A stretch of 64,000 nucleotides of DNA, taken from assembly GCA_036852015.1 (NCBI GenBank), contig JAANDG010000365.1, positions 1 to 64,000 of the forward strand. The letters run 5' to 3'. The notes below the pieces were generated by a model that was not told the origin of the DNA, ran no database searches, and was given only the letters and a program-made list of their open reading frames with translations. This document shows, piece by piece, positions 43,841-56,442 of this stretch. How positions within the stretch are numbered: the stretch's first letter is position 1; each line of letters starts with the position of its first letter. A program made the translations under genes and the position numbers. This stretch comes from Pelodera strongyloides (taxonomy: Eukaryota > Nematoda > Chromadorea > Rhabditida > Rhabditidae).

Positions 43841-46800
43841 ATGTCTCTGTTGACAAAAGATTTGATTTCGTCTTGGAGTGCTCTGTCCGATGAAGCCCTT
43901 GTGAAGGTTCTATCCACTATCAATCAAGAATTCTCGAAGAGATTTCATTTTTCGGATGTTGATGGCCTAACGAGACAGGTTTGTGCTTGTAATTTCATAC
44001 ATTTAATTTGGTAGTTCTGTTTATTTAATTTACGAGCTTTGGTTTACGGGGTGGGGGATATGAGTAAGTTGTTCTCCACGAATATGCTTCCTTTTATCCT
44101 CAGTGTCAGATTTGGATTTTCAGCTTTTACGCGTAAGTATTTTAAAGTTGCTGTTTTTGCTCAAGCTCGACCTCATTCATTATTAAATAAATAACTGTAC
44201 ATTTTACGCTTCAAAAGCGTGCTCCTTATTCAACGGTAAATACGATGTTCAAAGCTTTATATAGTAGTATGTTGTCTGACAAAGTATTAATATTGCTTAG
44301 GATTATCAGTGATTTTAGTGTAATCAGTAAAAACATTTCCAGGAGCTTTGCGAGTTTATTAGTGACCGAAGCGAGACGTCATCGGATGTTGTTAATGCAG
44401 CTTTACTGGAAATGATCCGATTGTTGGCACGCGATCGGAATGGAATTGACAAGATTCTTAACGAGGCAAGTTTATAATCATAGTTTGGACTTTCGAGGTT
44501 TGATTGTGAAGGTGAAGTTGAAAACCGTGAGAATTAGGTTGAACGTATTTTCAAACCAGAAGCAGCAAAGTGTCACTGTGTCACCCCGTTTATTCCTATT
44601 TGTTTCTGTTTGGAAACGGGTACGGGAGTTCCGTTACACTTAGACTATGTCTATATCCTATATACGATCACTGCAATCACTGCAACATAGATAATTATTT
44701 ATGTAATTGGGAAAAGGATTATCCCTTCTGATCTGTCTGGAGTATGAGGAAGCCTGTACCCTGTGATCTACTTAGATCAAACGAACAATAAGTCCAGACA
44801 ATATAAATCCTCTTTCCTCCAGATATAATATATGTATATGTATAAGCGAGCGGGGACATACGTTTCTAGTTTCTAATGAGTCTGTGTGATATTGTGCACA
44901 CTGCACGTGAATACTATGAGGGAATATAAATAAATATTATGAGGGAATATAATATATACTGGTCAGATTAGGTGCTCGCATGTAGCGACGTAGCGCACAG
45001 TGTGAATGTATTTGTAGTCTAATGTGTAGGAAGTACTGGTGATGGTCGTGTGTTTGAATATCTAGTTGTTGAAATGGATGTGTGATGCTTTGTTAAATAA
45101 GCCTATAAGCCTTTATTTCAGAAAGTCTCGAAATTTGTTGTGGAGAGTAGTGGACTCGTAAAGGACAAGAGTGTTTCGAATTTTACGCGTGAGTTTGGCT
45201 TTTCTATTTTCTTGTACTGAACTTACCTCCACCTTCTCGTTCATTTACTTTGTGTCCCCTGGCCCGTCTGAGAATCCTCTATTCTCTACGTAGCACATTT
45301 GTTGACATATTTATAGTAATTGTAATGGATGTTGTAGTGCTAGTTTCGTATGATTATATTATAAAATGTTTCCACAGGTTACCGTTGCATTTTTTGTGGT
45401 GCGCATTGCGCATTGCGTGCGTTTTGTCTCTTCATTTTTAAGCCTTTCATTTCAGTCATCGAACAAGCAGAGAAGTGCCTAATCAACGCTCTGTTTAATT
45501 CTGCAAAAACGCGAGAAGTATTTGAGTAAGTTTTTCCTTATTTTTGTTTGAGACCGTAACGATCTATGTGCCTACTGTAGTACACACTTCCAGAGAATCT
45601 GATTTGTATGTATACTATAGTATAGTTATATACCGTATATGTGTTTAAATTTTAAATTCTATGCTTCAGAAAATATGCCCTACCTCAGCTTGTGAACCGT
45701 CTACGATCTTTCCTAACGGGTGACTTTTCAAGTGAGGTGAGTATTTAGTGTTTAACAACAGTCATTCGCAATTTGAATGATTTCGAAGGATGTAAGGCAT
45801 AGTACATTTTTATGGGACAGTTAACCTTATAGCTTATAGGGATACACACGAGTGCTCTTTTGCTAATTACTGCCATGGTGTTATTGAGAGTTCATTTGCT
45901 ACCATGTATACATTTCTTATACGTTTGTATCTGAGAAGTATGCATTATTTGTTTAGAATTGTTCATTTCTCAATTCGATAAGTGCCACCGATCGAGTGGA
46001 TTTGTGGTTTTACGATTTACGAATCGCCTTCATTGCAACTGCACATTCAAGACAATTACAGGTTGGTATCGTAAGTATCGTTCAATATGCTTGCTCTTTT
46101 TTGTTGCTATGTTTTTCACCTCTTTACAGTATCTTGCAAACTGGACATAATTTTCTTTTATTCATATTTATTTTTATGTCGTATTATAGCATTTATAGCT
46201 CTGTTTGAGCTCCGTGCTCCCTACATCCACCCTAACATTACTGTCATACCATTTGAACCGTTTTTAATCTTTTACTTGAAACACATGGTAGAATCTTTTA
46301 TCGTTTATGTTTTAGACAAGCTGGCGCGAAGATGCTGATTGTTTCAAGGTGTTTTTGAGTACGGTAGAACAAGCGTTGAATGAGAAACGGTGAGCTTATT
46401 ATTTGGGTTTGCAGTTTTCCTCATTTTTAGTTCTGTTTGTAGTGTTGTAATATTGTTGAGCGGTGGGTCAAGCAATGTCTATAACTGAGTTGACTGCATA
46501 AGTTATTTTGTGATTGTGTGTTATATTTGGCTTGTCTGTATTGATCTGATGTGGATTGTTGGAGGGACGCATGACCTTTACTGATCTGATATAAGTATCC
46601 TAGTTAACATGCTAATTCGGGCTGCAAACCCATTCTATCCAACATCCAGCCCATTCTAATTCGTACTGCCTAATCCACATCTCCTACAGACATGCGTTTC
46701 ACGAATGTTGAGCGCTAGTCTCAACAGTTTTTTTTTCTCGCACACTACCGTAACCCGGCATTAACCTCTGCCTTCCTTACTTTCACCCTTATGTGTATAT

Positions 46801-49800
46801 GTGTTGTTTTAATCATATATTTTAGGTGCGAGGGACCGCCCGAGATGGCCCCGCCCACTCCCCATTTGAATAGAGCGGGAGAAGCACTGAAGACCATGTT
46901 TAATATTCTGTGTCATGCAAATGGGAAATATCCAGAGGTAAGGCGGAATTTGAACTTTGAAGGACAAGTTTCATTAGGAATATACCAAGAATTGTCTATT
47001 CGTCGAAATTCTAAATACGGCAAATGACTGCTCTACTATGTGGTTGCACTAGTTCTAGTTGGTTTTTTTCTTACCCACTTTGTTTGTTTGTGTTTCAATG
47101 AACGTTTTTTATTTAGAAGGTAATATGCCTTGGGATGATTGACATTTACCTCAGTTACTTCTAGGGTACGGTGGTGCCAGTGTCCGTTCAATGTTGTGCA
47201 ATTGTGCGAAGATCTGAAGAATTGGGCCCAGATATGGTACAACATGCAGTCAATTTATTGGCAACCATGCCCGTGCAAGTGGATATCATTTGTCCAAAGG
47301 TTGGTATTTTAGTAAATGATTGTACACCTATTCCCTTTGAAATTATGGGATGTTGTATTAAACTATCAGTATTTTTTGTGCATTTGCTTTACTTTATGTG
47401 AGGATGTTTGAAGGTAGTGTGTGCATATATTTGTTCATATAACTGTGTAGTTACAATGGAGTAAAATCATAAATGTTTTCCTTGAATATATCTGAAATGT
47501 TTTCGCGCCATCCGTTCAAGTGCAATGTTTCAAGCGTGGTTTCACTAGTTGCTAATTTGTTCCGTTTCCGTAAATCATTTACAAGAAAAGTTCGTTCGTA
47601 GGTCTTTTTGTTTGAAATTCACACCGAAACGTGGAAGCAACGTTGTTTTCCTCCCTTTGCTTATTTAAACGCTTTTTCTTTACATAATATATTCCAGGTG
47701 GACAACACCTTTGATGGACCTAAGTACGAGGACTGTGATATGACATTACCACATGTCCTTTTGAATGCGGTTTCTGATAAATTGGATGAAAAGGTGGACT
47801 CTTTGTTATGTTATTCTTTTCTATTTTCTACGATTCTATGCAATTACGTTTCAGTGAACCTCATGCTAAGCATACTGTATCTTTGAAATATCTTGTCCTT
47901 TGATTTTCTAAATCTGGTGTATTCCAGGCAGATGCTTCGGAGCGAGAGCTGTTGGGAACATTCTTCACATTTCTGCTGGTTCTGTGTTGTGAAAGCAAAA
48001 AGGCCAGAAGATATTGCAGACTTATTGTAAGTGCTTCGTGTTAGCTTTATTAAACATCTGACTGGAAATTAGAACTTAGAACTGCGCATTTTTACCACTT
48101 ACCACCGATTCATTTTCGTTCATTTGGCTGGCTAGTTCGGTTGAGTTATGTTATGATTATGGCCCTATATTTTGGAAGTGCGAAAATTGTGAATAGTTCG
48201 CTTCACGCTTCACGTATCGCCTGCTTAGTGAACTGAATAGTACAGTTCAGTATTAGTATAGGAATCAGGAACCAGGACCCAGTGTGGTGGTGTACGGTAT
48301 CTTTGTTTACAAGCTTATCTCAATACATTTCTATGATATTTTAGATATATTCCATAATATTTTTTTTTAGCTCTTTTACACTTTCATTTCATTTCCATGT
48401 ATCTGCAGGCCCTTCCCCCACTCAAGAAGTCTGACGTGGAAAAGCGTCCGGACGAGGGTGATTCCCTCAGAAACCGCCTTGTCCGTGCAATGCAACAGTC
48501 TTTGTGCAGGGAACTGGCAGCCGAGTTCCTTTTTGTGCTCTGCAAACGATCAGGTTTGTTGTTTGTAGTTTGTACGTAAGGATTGTTACGAAGTTTATTA
48601 ATGACTGGGGTGTTATGTACTGTCTTTGGATTATGAAACAGTCTGTTTTGTCGACGTTGACACCAGGTTCAGAGTATAGTTTTGGGGCGAACCCATTCCT
48701 TATATTAAATATGCACCTCAGGGATGTTGTTGTACTCCGGTCTGGATATAGGACGGAATTCGAGTGTTTCTGTGTTGTATAATTAAGTTGGTGGATTGGT
48801 AGTCTAGTTTGGTTTGGATTTTGCGTGAAACGTTTCTTCTACGCTTCAAGTTTCAAGAACGTGTTCGCGTTTCGTTATTCAAATGTGGGTTTGGAACAAT
48901 GTTCGATGGCGTATGACTTGCTCCGTATAGGTCGAGAGCTATGTTTCACTTTGGGTATTGTATTTTGTTTCAGTTCCCCGTCTAATCAAGTACACTGGAT
49001 TTGGTCACTCGGCCGGACTTTTGGCCAATAGAGGACTATTGGGATCAATCAATCAGAGAAGAGAGAGTGACAGTGAAGACAGCGAGACGGACGAGTACAA
49101 AGACATACAGAGAGAGTGGGTTTATTAAATAATTAGTAAATACACCACCTTGGTATTAATCTCTGTCCATGGAAGGTAACTTTCGAATAGAACACAAACA
49201 ATTGAAGAACACAACGAACGTAAACCTTTATGCCACATTAAATAACGACTTTTGTAACAAGTTTTCTCATCTTGATCTTGATACTAAGGGATAGAAGTTA
49301 TTTTGCGTTTTCATTTTTCCATGGAGTGGTTTCCGAAGGTATAACAATGTGTTTTTTGCCCGTTTGTTAGCTGTAAATCAAGTGTTACAGTAGCAGCACT
49401 AGCTCCACAAATTGTTGATGTTTATACAGAGTTGATGAAACATATACAAATGTGGTGGATGTGGTGGAACATTTACATAAATAAGTAGAACATAACTTAC
49501 AGGAGCTTTAACGCACTAATGGTGAATATAACTCGGATACGTATATAGCATTCTGAAGAAGCACTCTCGTTCATACTGTATGTACTCTGTTAACGTATCT
49601 ATGGTAAGGTACGGTACGATAAGGTAAGATAATGCCGCGACACTTATTGACTAACTGTGTTCAGGGTGAACCCGGTGACTGGATATCTCGATCAGAATCA
49701 GGGACCCTCTCCATTGGACGGAATGACGGACGAACAGAAGGAACATGAAGCGATGAAACTGGTTAACGCTATTGATCAGGTAACTTCTTTTATTAGACGA

Positions 49801-50348
49801 AAGGTCTTCTAGGACTGTGGCTGACTTGTTGTGTAGGTCTAGGACATATCGGTTGTGGCCATTTATGAATATGAATATGGTACACAATTTGCCATGAGTG
49901 TCGTGTTGTTTGGTATTACTGGGTCCAGCGCGTGCAACCTGCGTCTTATTTCTATTATTGTTGTTGACTAAATACATTGGCTGAATTAAAGCGAAAACAC
50001 CGGCCGGTTTTTGAAACTTATCGCGGAAAACTGAATTCTTACGTATTTATGCTAATTTGCTCGAATTCAGCTCGATTTTTTATTCTAATTTATGTTCATT
50101 GCTGCATAAGAATGCCGATGTACTCTATGCGTTTCAAAATACGGCCGGTATATCGCTTTAAGAGGTTCGGAACTAAATTTATATATCTCCTTAATTTATG
50201 CGTAATATAACTTTAGATGATGCGTTCCGGAGCTATAAAGCCAGCCACAATTGGTCCGGATGGCCGACCAAGAGAGGTAGAACACGTGCTCGAAATGGTG
50301 AAGGATGTCCCAGATCAGAAGGGAGAGGAATCGAGTGACGAGGACTAG
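43841..50348 (+). CDS. ric-8: RIC-8/synembryn, Galpha chaperone and exchange factor
   Basis: Fifteen exons encode 539 aa: 43841-43978, 44343-44465, 45122-45188, 45456-45525, 45670-45736, 45957-46061, 46316-46389, 46826-46937, 47165-47299, 47698-47793, 47928-48026, 48409-48553, 48974-49115, 49665-49779, 50217-50348. RIC-8 folds and activates Galpha subunits, acting in neurotransmission and spindle positioning. Length matches the family (about 530-565). Armadillo-type helices run through the protein; clear matches are [67 protein letters not shown] and NPVTGY...[15 protein letters not shown]. The acidic [13 protein letters not shown] stretch keeps the CK2-type sites known from vertebrate RIC8A. 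Exon 2 ends with a GC donor (GAG|GCAAGT). The ATG directly follows TTCCAG, so it is trans-spliced or follows a 5' UTR intron. The last intron holds a MITE. Confidence 0.96.
49990..50157. mobile_element. TTAA-flanked MITE, AGCGAAATACCGG family, copy 2
   Basis: 168 bp with TTAA at 49986-49989 and 50158-50161, in the last intron of ric-8. It begins AGCGAAAACACCGGCCGG and ends CGGCCGGTATATCGCT. Arms share GTTTTTGAAAC-type sequence with copy 1. Confidence 0.9.
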
Positions 50349-51522
50349 AATCTATTTGGGGTACGGTATTGCGAGTATACCGTATACTGTAACATTGGCC
50401 TATACTGTATCTAGTATTTCTGTATGGTAATTATGGTTGTTGTATATCCCTTGGTGTGCTATGTGCATCAGGGCTATTGTATTTCTATCTACAGTATACA
50501 GTAATCGGCATTATTATGTGCGTTGATGTTCTGTGTACATCAGGGGTGCTGAACCTAACATTCTGTAGTAACATATCTCTAGTGCTTTTATTTATTTCGC
50601 TCCTATTTAAATGATTGCAATTTGCTATTTTTGTTACTCTGCTTTATTTTTTTTGTTTTAGCTTATTGACACGATACTTATGCTTGTATTATTGAATAAT
50701 CTTTCCTATTTCATCTTTCGATTTTTTTACGTGGAAATATGCTTTCTCAAAGCTAGCTTTAAGTTTGAACCAGTTTTACCGATGTGTTTTTATATTTTCC
50801 TTTCTTGGCTTTTTGTTTTATGTGAATTTTGAGCAATTGTGAGCTATTTTATCTCTGTTTATTATTATCATGTTGTATTCGGTTTAATTATTGTCTAACA
50901 TGTAAGTATTAATTAAGTATTGTAACAAAATGTAAGTTTTCTGCCCCAATCCGAGCTTGCTGTAGTCTAGTCGTTTGCATGAAGCATACTGTAAATTACT
51001 GCGATCTCACTTCGATAAAGTTTTTCTTTGCAATTTGTGATTCTTTTTTCTTTTAGAAATTGTAAAAAAATGGTGTTTTGGTATTAGAATTAGATAAAAA
51101 GTGAATGATTAACCCTTACTGACAAGCTGCATATGGGATTCACATACTGGAGCAATGCATTGTTAGTCGTTCGTTAGCGAATTGTTTGAAGTTGGGTTAG
51201 GTTGAAACACACTGTTAAATTGCTATGCTGTACGTGTACGTACTCTGGATACTGATGCGACTATGTAAGCTCCACATTGATTAATCAGAACTACTAAGTT
51301 TTTTTGTATGTGTTCGTTAGCAAAAACATCGTTTTCTAATTTTAAGACCTTCCGCCAACAATAGCGTAAATCACCTCCAAAACCGTTAATTCTCAAAGAT
51401 TCGTAGAGAAGAGAACACCGTTTTATGACCGTATTTCCCACACTTTGTGTGTTTGAGTCGATATGATTTGGGGGCTTTAAAAAGGGAGAATTGGATTTTT
51501 GAATCGAAAACTACGACCGGAA
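50349..51522. other. 3' flank of ric-8
   Basis: AT-rich spacer and probable 3' UTR of ric-8. No gene or repeat of note was seen up to the start codon at 51523. Confidence 0.5.
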
Positions 51523-53023
51523 ATGCAGAAATTCTTCGTCTGGAGCGTTATTTTCCTCGTTTCGATCTCGGCTATTGTGAGTTCATTCTCTGCTTTGTTA
51601 CTGTATGAGTATGTAATACAGTTTGTTGTATGTTCCATCAGTTCGGAGGATATCTGGTGTGCGAAAAATGTGCAAAGCCACGCAGACGACGCTCGGCTGG
51701 TGCGCGGCGAAATCTGACGCAAATAAGATGAGCTCGACGACTGTACGAAAATGCGAAAATTGGTCCAGATAAAAGGGCTCGCGACTTCGCCCAATCTTCG
51801 CCAGGTTTCTGCGAAAGGTTGCTAGTGTCCTTGCGATTAACTGGCGGAAACTGAGCGTGGTGAAATGTAGGTGCACCTGACGCAGCGCATCATCAGAGTT
51901 TCGCATTGCAGTTGGCGCACTTGTGGCGTTCCTGCTGCAAACCTTGTAAAAAGGCATACTTTGTATTTTTTGACACGTATTTTAGGCCGCTGATGATGCC
52001 ACAAACGCTGCTGAAATCGCAACTGAGCCAGTTAGTTTTCATTATTTTCCAATACAATTCAACTACTAGTGAATTTACGTGTCCCTCAGTCTATTACTAT
52101 TCTTCAAGAAAATAAAGCTGTAAAAAATTTGTATTTAACAATTTGAAATGAGTATCTAATATGATTTTAGATAATTATTTATGTATAATGTATTTAGCCA
52201 AAGACCGAAGAGAAGAAAGAGTTGACCACGGCTCCTGAAGTTGCCGTGAGTCTTGACAATTATTGCAAGTACTTCTTTAAACGACTTTGCTTATCCTTTT
52301 GTTGCGAAGCGAAATATTTTCTGCCTTTCTTATGGTAGTCTCGTAGATTGTGCGTAAAGTGTAATTTATATAGTTTATTTATTCTTGTATCTGGTGCATT
52401 ATTTTGCGGCAGCGGTAGTCTCGGACTTTGTTATGACAACTTTGACTTTGTACTGCGTATTACATTTATGCATAAGAATGTAGCGTTCCTTCAGACCACC
52501 GTAGAAGCTACGAAGGCGAAGGAAACCGAGGCTACAAAAGCACCAGTAACCACTGTGGAAAAGAAAGCGGAAAGCGTTGAAAAGAAAGCCAAAGAAATCG
52601 AAAAACCAAAGGTTCTTTCCTAGCATTCTAGATTTTCTAGGACTCAAAAATAACGAACTTTTTCAAATAGCCTTTGAAATCTCCGGATTCATTTAGGTGA
52701 TATTAGGTATACTACTCTACTGTATTTTTCTAATGGAATGCAGAGACGTATGAAACAGAAATGCGCTAACAAAGCAAATATTTCAGAAAAACATTTTTGT
52801 TCGTTTCTTTGATTCGATCTTCTCAATCTTCAAAAAAGACAAGAAAAAGGTCGTTACGACTCGTACTCCAGCGGTAAGGGCCACCGTTACCGAAGCCCCA
52901 AAGGTTGAAGTAACCGTAGCAACGGAAGCAAAGGCAGCAGCTACAGCAGCTGCGGAACCCGTAACAACTGATGCACCAGCAACAGAGGACAAAGATACCA
53001 CCGTTGCTCCCGCCACGGCATAA
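51523..53023 (+). CDS. Small secreted Ala/Thr/Lys-rich protein
   Basis: Five exons (51523-51576, 51986-52030, 52198-52245, 52495-52611, 52787-53023) encode 166 aa. Exon 1 is a typical signal peptide, MQKFFVWSVIFLVSISAI. The mature part is low-complexity: repeated TTVEATKAKETEATKAP, KKAESVEKKAKEIEKPK and APATEDKDTTVAP segments with one hydrophobic stretch (NIFVRFFDSIFSIFKK). It has no cysteines after the signal and no recognised domain. Such composition occurs in secreted or cuticle-associated nematode proteins, but function is unknown. All five exons start and end in phase 0, so exon skipping would not break the frame. AATAAATAAATAAATA follows the stop at about 53038. Confidence 0.75.
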
Positions 53024-53542
53024 AGTACATGCGCCTGAATAAATAAATAAATACCCAACTTTATTGTTCTCGTTTCTTAAATTTGTATTGAAGATCGATT
53101 GCTTATGTATGCTGAATCCTTTTCTGTTTCAAATAGAATTGCCTAGGAGATATGGCAGAACAATAAAGTGAGAGAAGAGGGATGATGCATTTTTATTGAT
53201 TTAATAAACAAAGCAATCAATCAAGAAGGGACTAGACTGTGAGCACGCTATTTCATGTATGTTTAGAGGTTGTTGGTCAAACAGAAATCAGATTCTTAGC
53301 GGTGCCAAACATAAATTCTGAGACGACGTAAGTACGAAGAAAAAATTATAAATTATTAACACACCCTGCGATCTTTATTGTTGATTAGCAATCATGGTAA
53401 AAGAACAAACATACATGAACGGTGCATGTGCATTGGGTATATTATATGGGTACAACATTACCTGATTTCAATCTTTTGATAGTGGGCGGCGTACTGTTAC
53501 ATCAAAAGATCACCATTTTCAAAGTATTTATTCTAAAAGCGT
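53024..53542. other. Tail-to-tail spacer
   Basis: Spacer between the plus-strand secreted protein gene and the minus-strand transthyretin-like gene; both 3' ends lie here. AT-rich, no further gene seen. Confidence 0.5.
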
Positions 53543-56406
53543 TCAGTTCTTTAGTCCTTTGATGTATTGGATATCAGCATCTCTGTTCTCTCCACATTTG
53601 ACTTCGTCTTCAGGGTTGATCGAGAAAAGGTTCAGGCTCACTACGGCCGTACGGACAACACCTGGAACAGAAGTTGTTGATTGATTCTAAAAAAAAATGG
53701 ACTGGATACTGGATACTAACCTAGTCTAATGCGTCAGGTACTACGCTACCATACCCCCTACGGTTATTTTTAGTGGCTTTAGTGGCTTTAGTCTCTTTTC
53801 TTTGATTTTCCATTTACAGTATTATCATCTTTTATCAACTGAAAGAATCATGCAACTGGAAATAAATTATTAGGATATGGTGCTACAATATTTGACAAAA
53901 ATACAGGAGACAGGAGTACTACGGTCTGATTTCCGGCAAGTTCAAAGTTGACCCGATTACCGGGTTAAAGGATGGGTCAGCCCTGTGAGAAATAAAAACT
54001 ACCTTCCTCCCTGGTGGTTTCACTTTTCTGGTAGTCTCCCACGAGAGGGACCTTGGTGATTCTCTTGCAGCCCTGGAATCTTGTTTAGTATGTAAGATTC
54101 AACAACGCTTTCCGTAGTCACCTGGCCAAAAACGGAACTATGAAAGCGTATGCTAACCTGCTAACCTACCGCGCACTTGTGGATCATTTGCCGCGCGCTC
54201 CCTTGCCTGATAACCTGATAACCTGAGACCCCCACCCTTTGTCATATTATAATTGCGGGACTTGATCTGTTTTAGGTGTAGTAGTAACTAGTTTTGATAT
54301 AATGTGGACTTTGTCAAGGAACCTAATTTCCTTGACTCGTTCCACCAAATTACCTTGTCTTAGCCCCCACTTTTCTCCCCCTTTTAGGGGTAGCTCTCCC
54401 ATGCTCCCCCGGCTCGGAAGAGGAGGAGACACCCGAGAGGACGAGAGCGGGCGTATTTATATATAAACTATTTCCCGCAATATATATTCCCCACTGAATA
54501 ATTGATTTGCGAAAAACTTGTCTAATACCCTAGTAATTAATAATGAATACCTCATCGACGTTGCACTCGTGATGAATCTTCAGATATGTTTCAATAGTTC
54601 CAAGTTCCCATTCAGATCCTTCCATTTTAAATCCCCCGGTAGAAACGGTGGTCCATGCGAGAAGGTCATCTTTGACTGAAAAATGAGAATGATATCTTAT
54701 TACATAAAGGAGAAGGGTTTATTTGGTCCTTTGTTTGTGTGAACGAAACGAAAATTAGAATATCTAAGAGGCTACAAAAGGATAATAGGAGCCCAGTGTT
54801 GAGCAAGCGAAATCGAACCTTATTTCATGATTTTTCAAGATACGTTGCAAACGTTTCACACAAATGTGCTCACTGTTCCTGCATTTAGACATTGAAAGTC
54901 GCCTCAGGCGGCGATAGCCTTCTGGTGCAAAATAACCGCGATCTCTTATTGATAGAACAATTAATTAGGATATACTGAAGAATATTCAGACCACGCTCAA
55001 TGCTACGGTATGGTTACAATTTTGCTTTATTACTTACTTCCAAATAATGACGCAACATAAGGCAACTCTAATTCTTGGTATTGCGTTTTGAAATATCGGA
55101 CGCGCCACATATTCGCCGCGCACATTTCTCCACCCATAACTGCGCAGCTTAAAGCGAAATACCGGCCTGTTTTTGGAACGCATCGAGTACACTAGTACAC
55201 AGTGCCCCATCATTCTTGTGCAGCCTATGCCAATGAACATAAAATATAATAAAAAATCGAGCTAAATTCGGGCAACTTCGCATAAATACGTAAGAATTCA
55301 GCTGTTCAAAAACCGGCCGGTTGTAAGACATACGAGACAATATGTGATAGTAATTATTATTCTTATATTATCTTTATATTTCACAATTAGTTTATAGTCA
55401 CATATTGACTCGTAGTCTTAATGTTTACATCAACACACGAGGAACAACTGTCACTAGCTTTGTGTTGTGTTTTCATTCTTGTGTGTGCCATGGATAAAGA
55501 ATGTGGCTAAACTATGTGTATTGATTATATTTAAAATATACATTATTCAACACATAATAATATGAGGCTGGGGAGCCTCGTATTATTACATGGCGACCGC
55601 GGTAGGGATCGAACCTACAATCTTCTGCTTAATTCAACAGCAAATCACAACATTAAACGATATTTGAAATTTACCTAAACCCATATCGACATTTATTAGT
55701 ATTCGTCCCCTCTGCAAATATTATGTCGACAGCTGCAATACTCTCTTCTCTACTTTTATTTATAATTTGCTCTCGGGTCGATAGTCGAAGTGCAAGGATC
55801 AACTGATAAAAACAAAGGAGCTGCGACCTTGCCGCCTGAAGCTAAGTTTTATATTTTGTAGCAGATGAGATACAATATCTAGTACTTTCGTTAGTTACTG
55901 AACAATATTCTTGATGTTTGTTTCCAGTTGAGTGTAAGAAGGTTTCAACGATAAGCAGCCCCGTAAGGACAACCCAACTGAGCTAGGGATGAGATATTAT
56001 TATTGAATGTAAATAATTATATTTATGAGCCCCGCTAAGATGATGTGCGAAACATCCCCGGCAACAATTAAAGGATGGGTGGTTGGGCAGCTAGGACTTG
56101 CCGGAACCCACATTAGCCAGTTGAGGATAAGCTGTTAATATAATATTAGTTACCCAGAAGGGCTCACTGAAGTGTAACTAGTCCTTATGTATTGAAAATT
56201 TGATCGTTACTTTGTTTGGTATTGAATATGTTCTAGGAGAATGTACTAGACTTTAACTTTAATATTATAATGTTGTGATATATCTGGCATTCTTGTTGAA
56301 TTGTTGAATAAGCCATATTGTTTGTGGTAATAACTAGAAAATAATAAGATCAGTTTGAAGTCCACAACAAGAATATTTTTAGCCACCAGAAGTAACATCT
56401 AGAAAT

Positions 56407-56442
<36 letters not shown>

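Noticed and set aside
44102..44132. Possible 31-bp exon in ric-8 intron 1
   Set aside because: It has acceptor and donor signals but would shift the frame; joining exon 1 directly to 44343 restores the RIC-8 sequence.
55591..55630. A tRNA gene
   Set aside because: Only the 3' half is present, including an encoded CCA, directly next to an LTR; it is a primer site.
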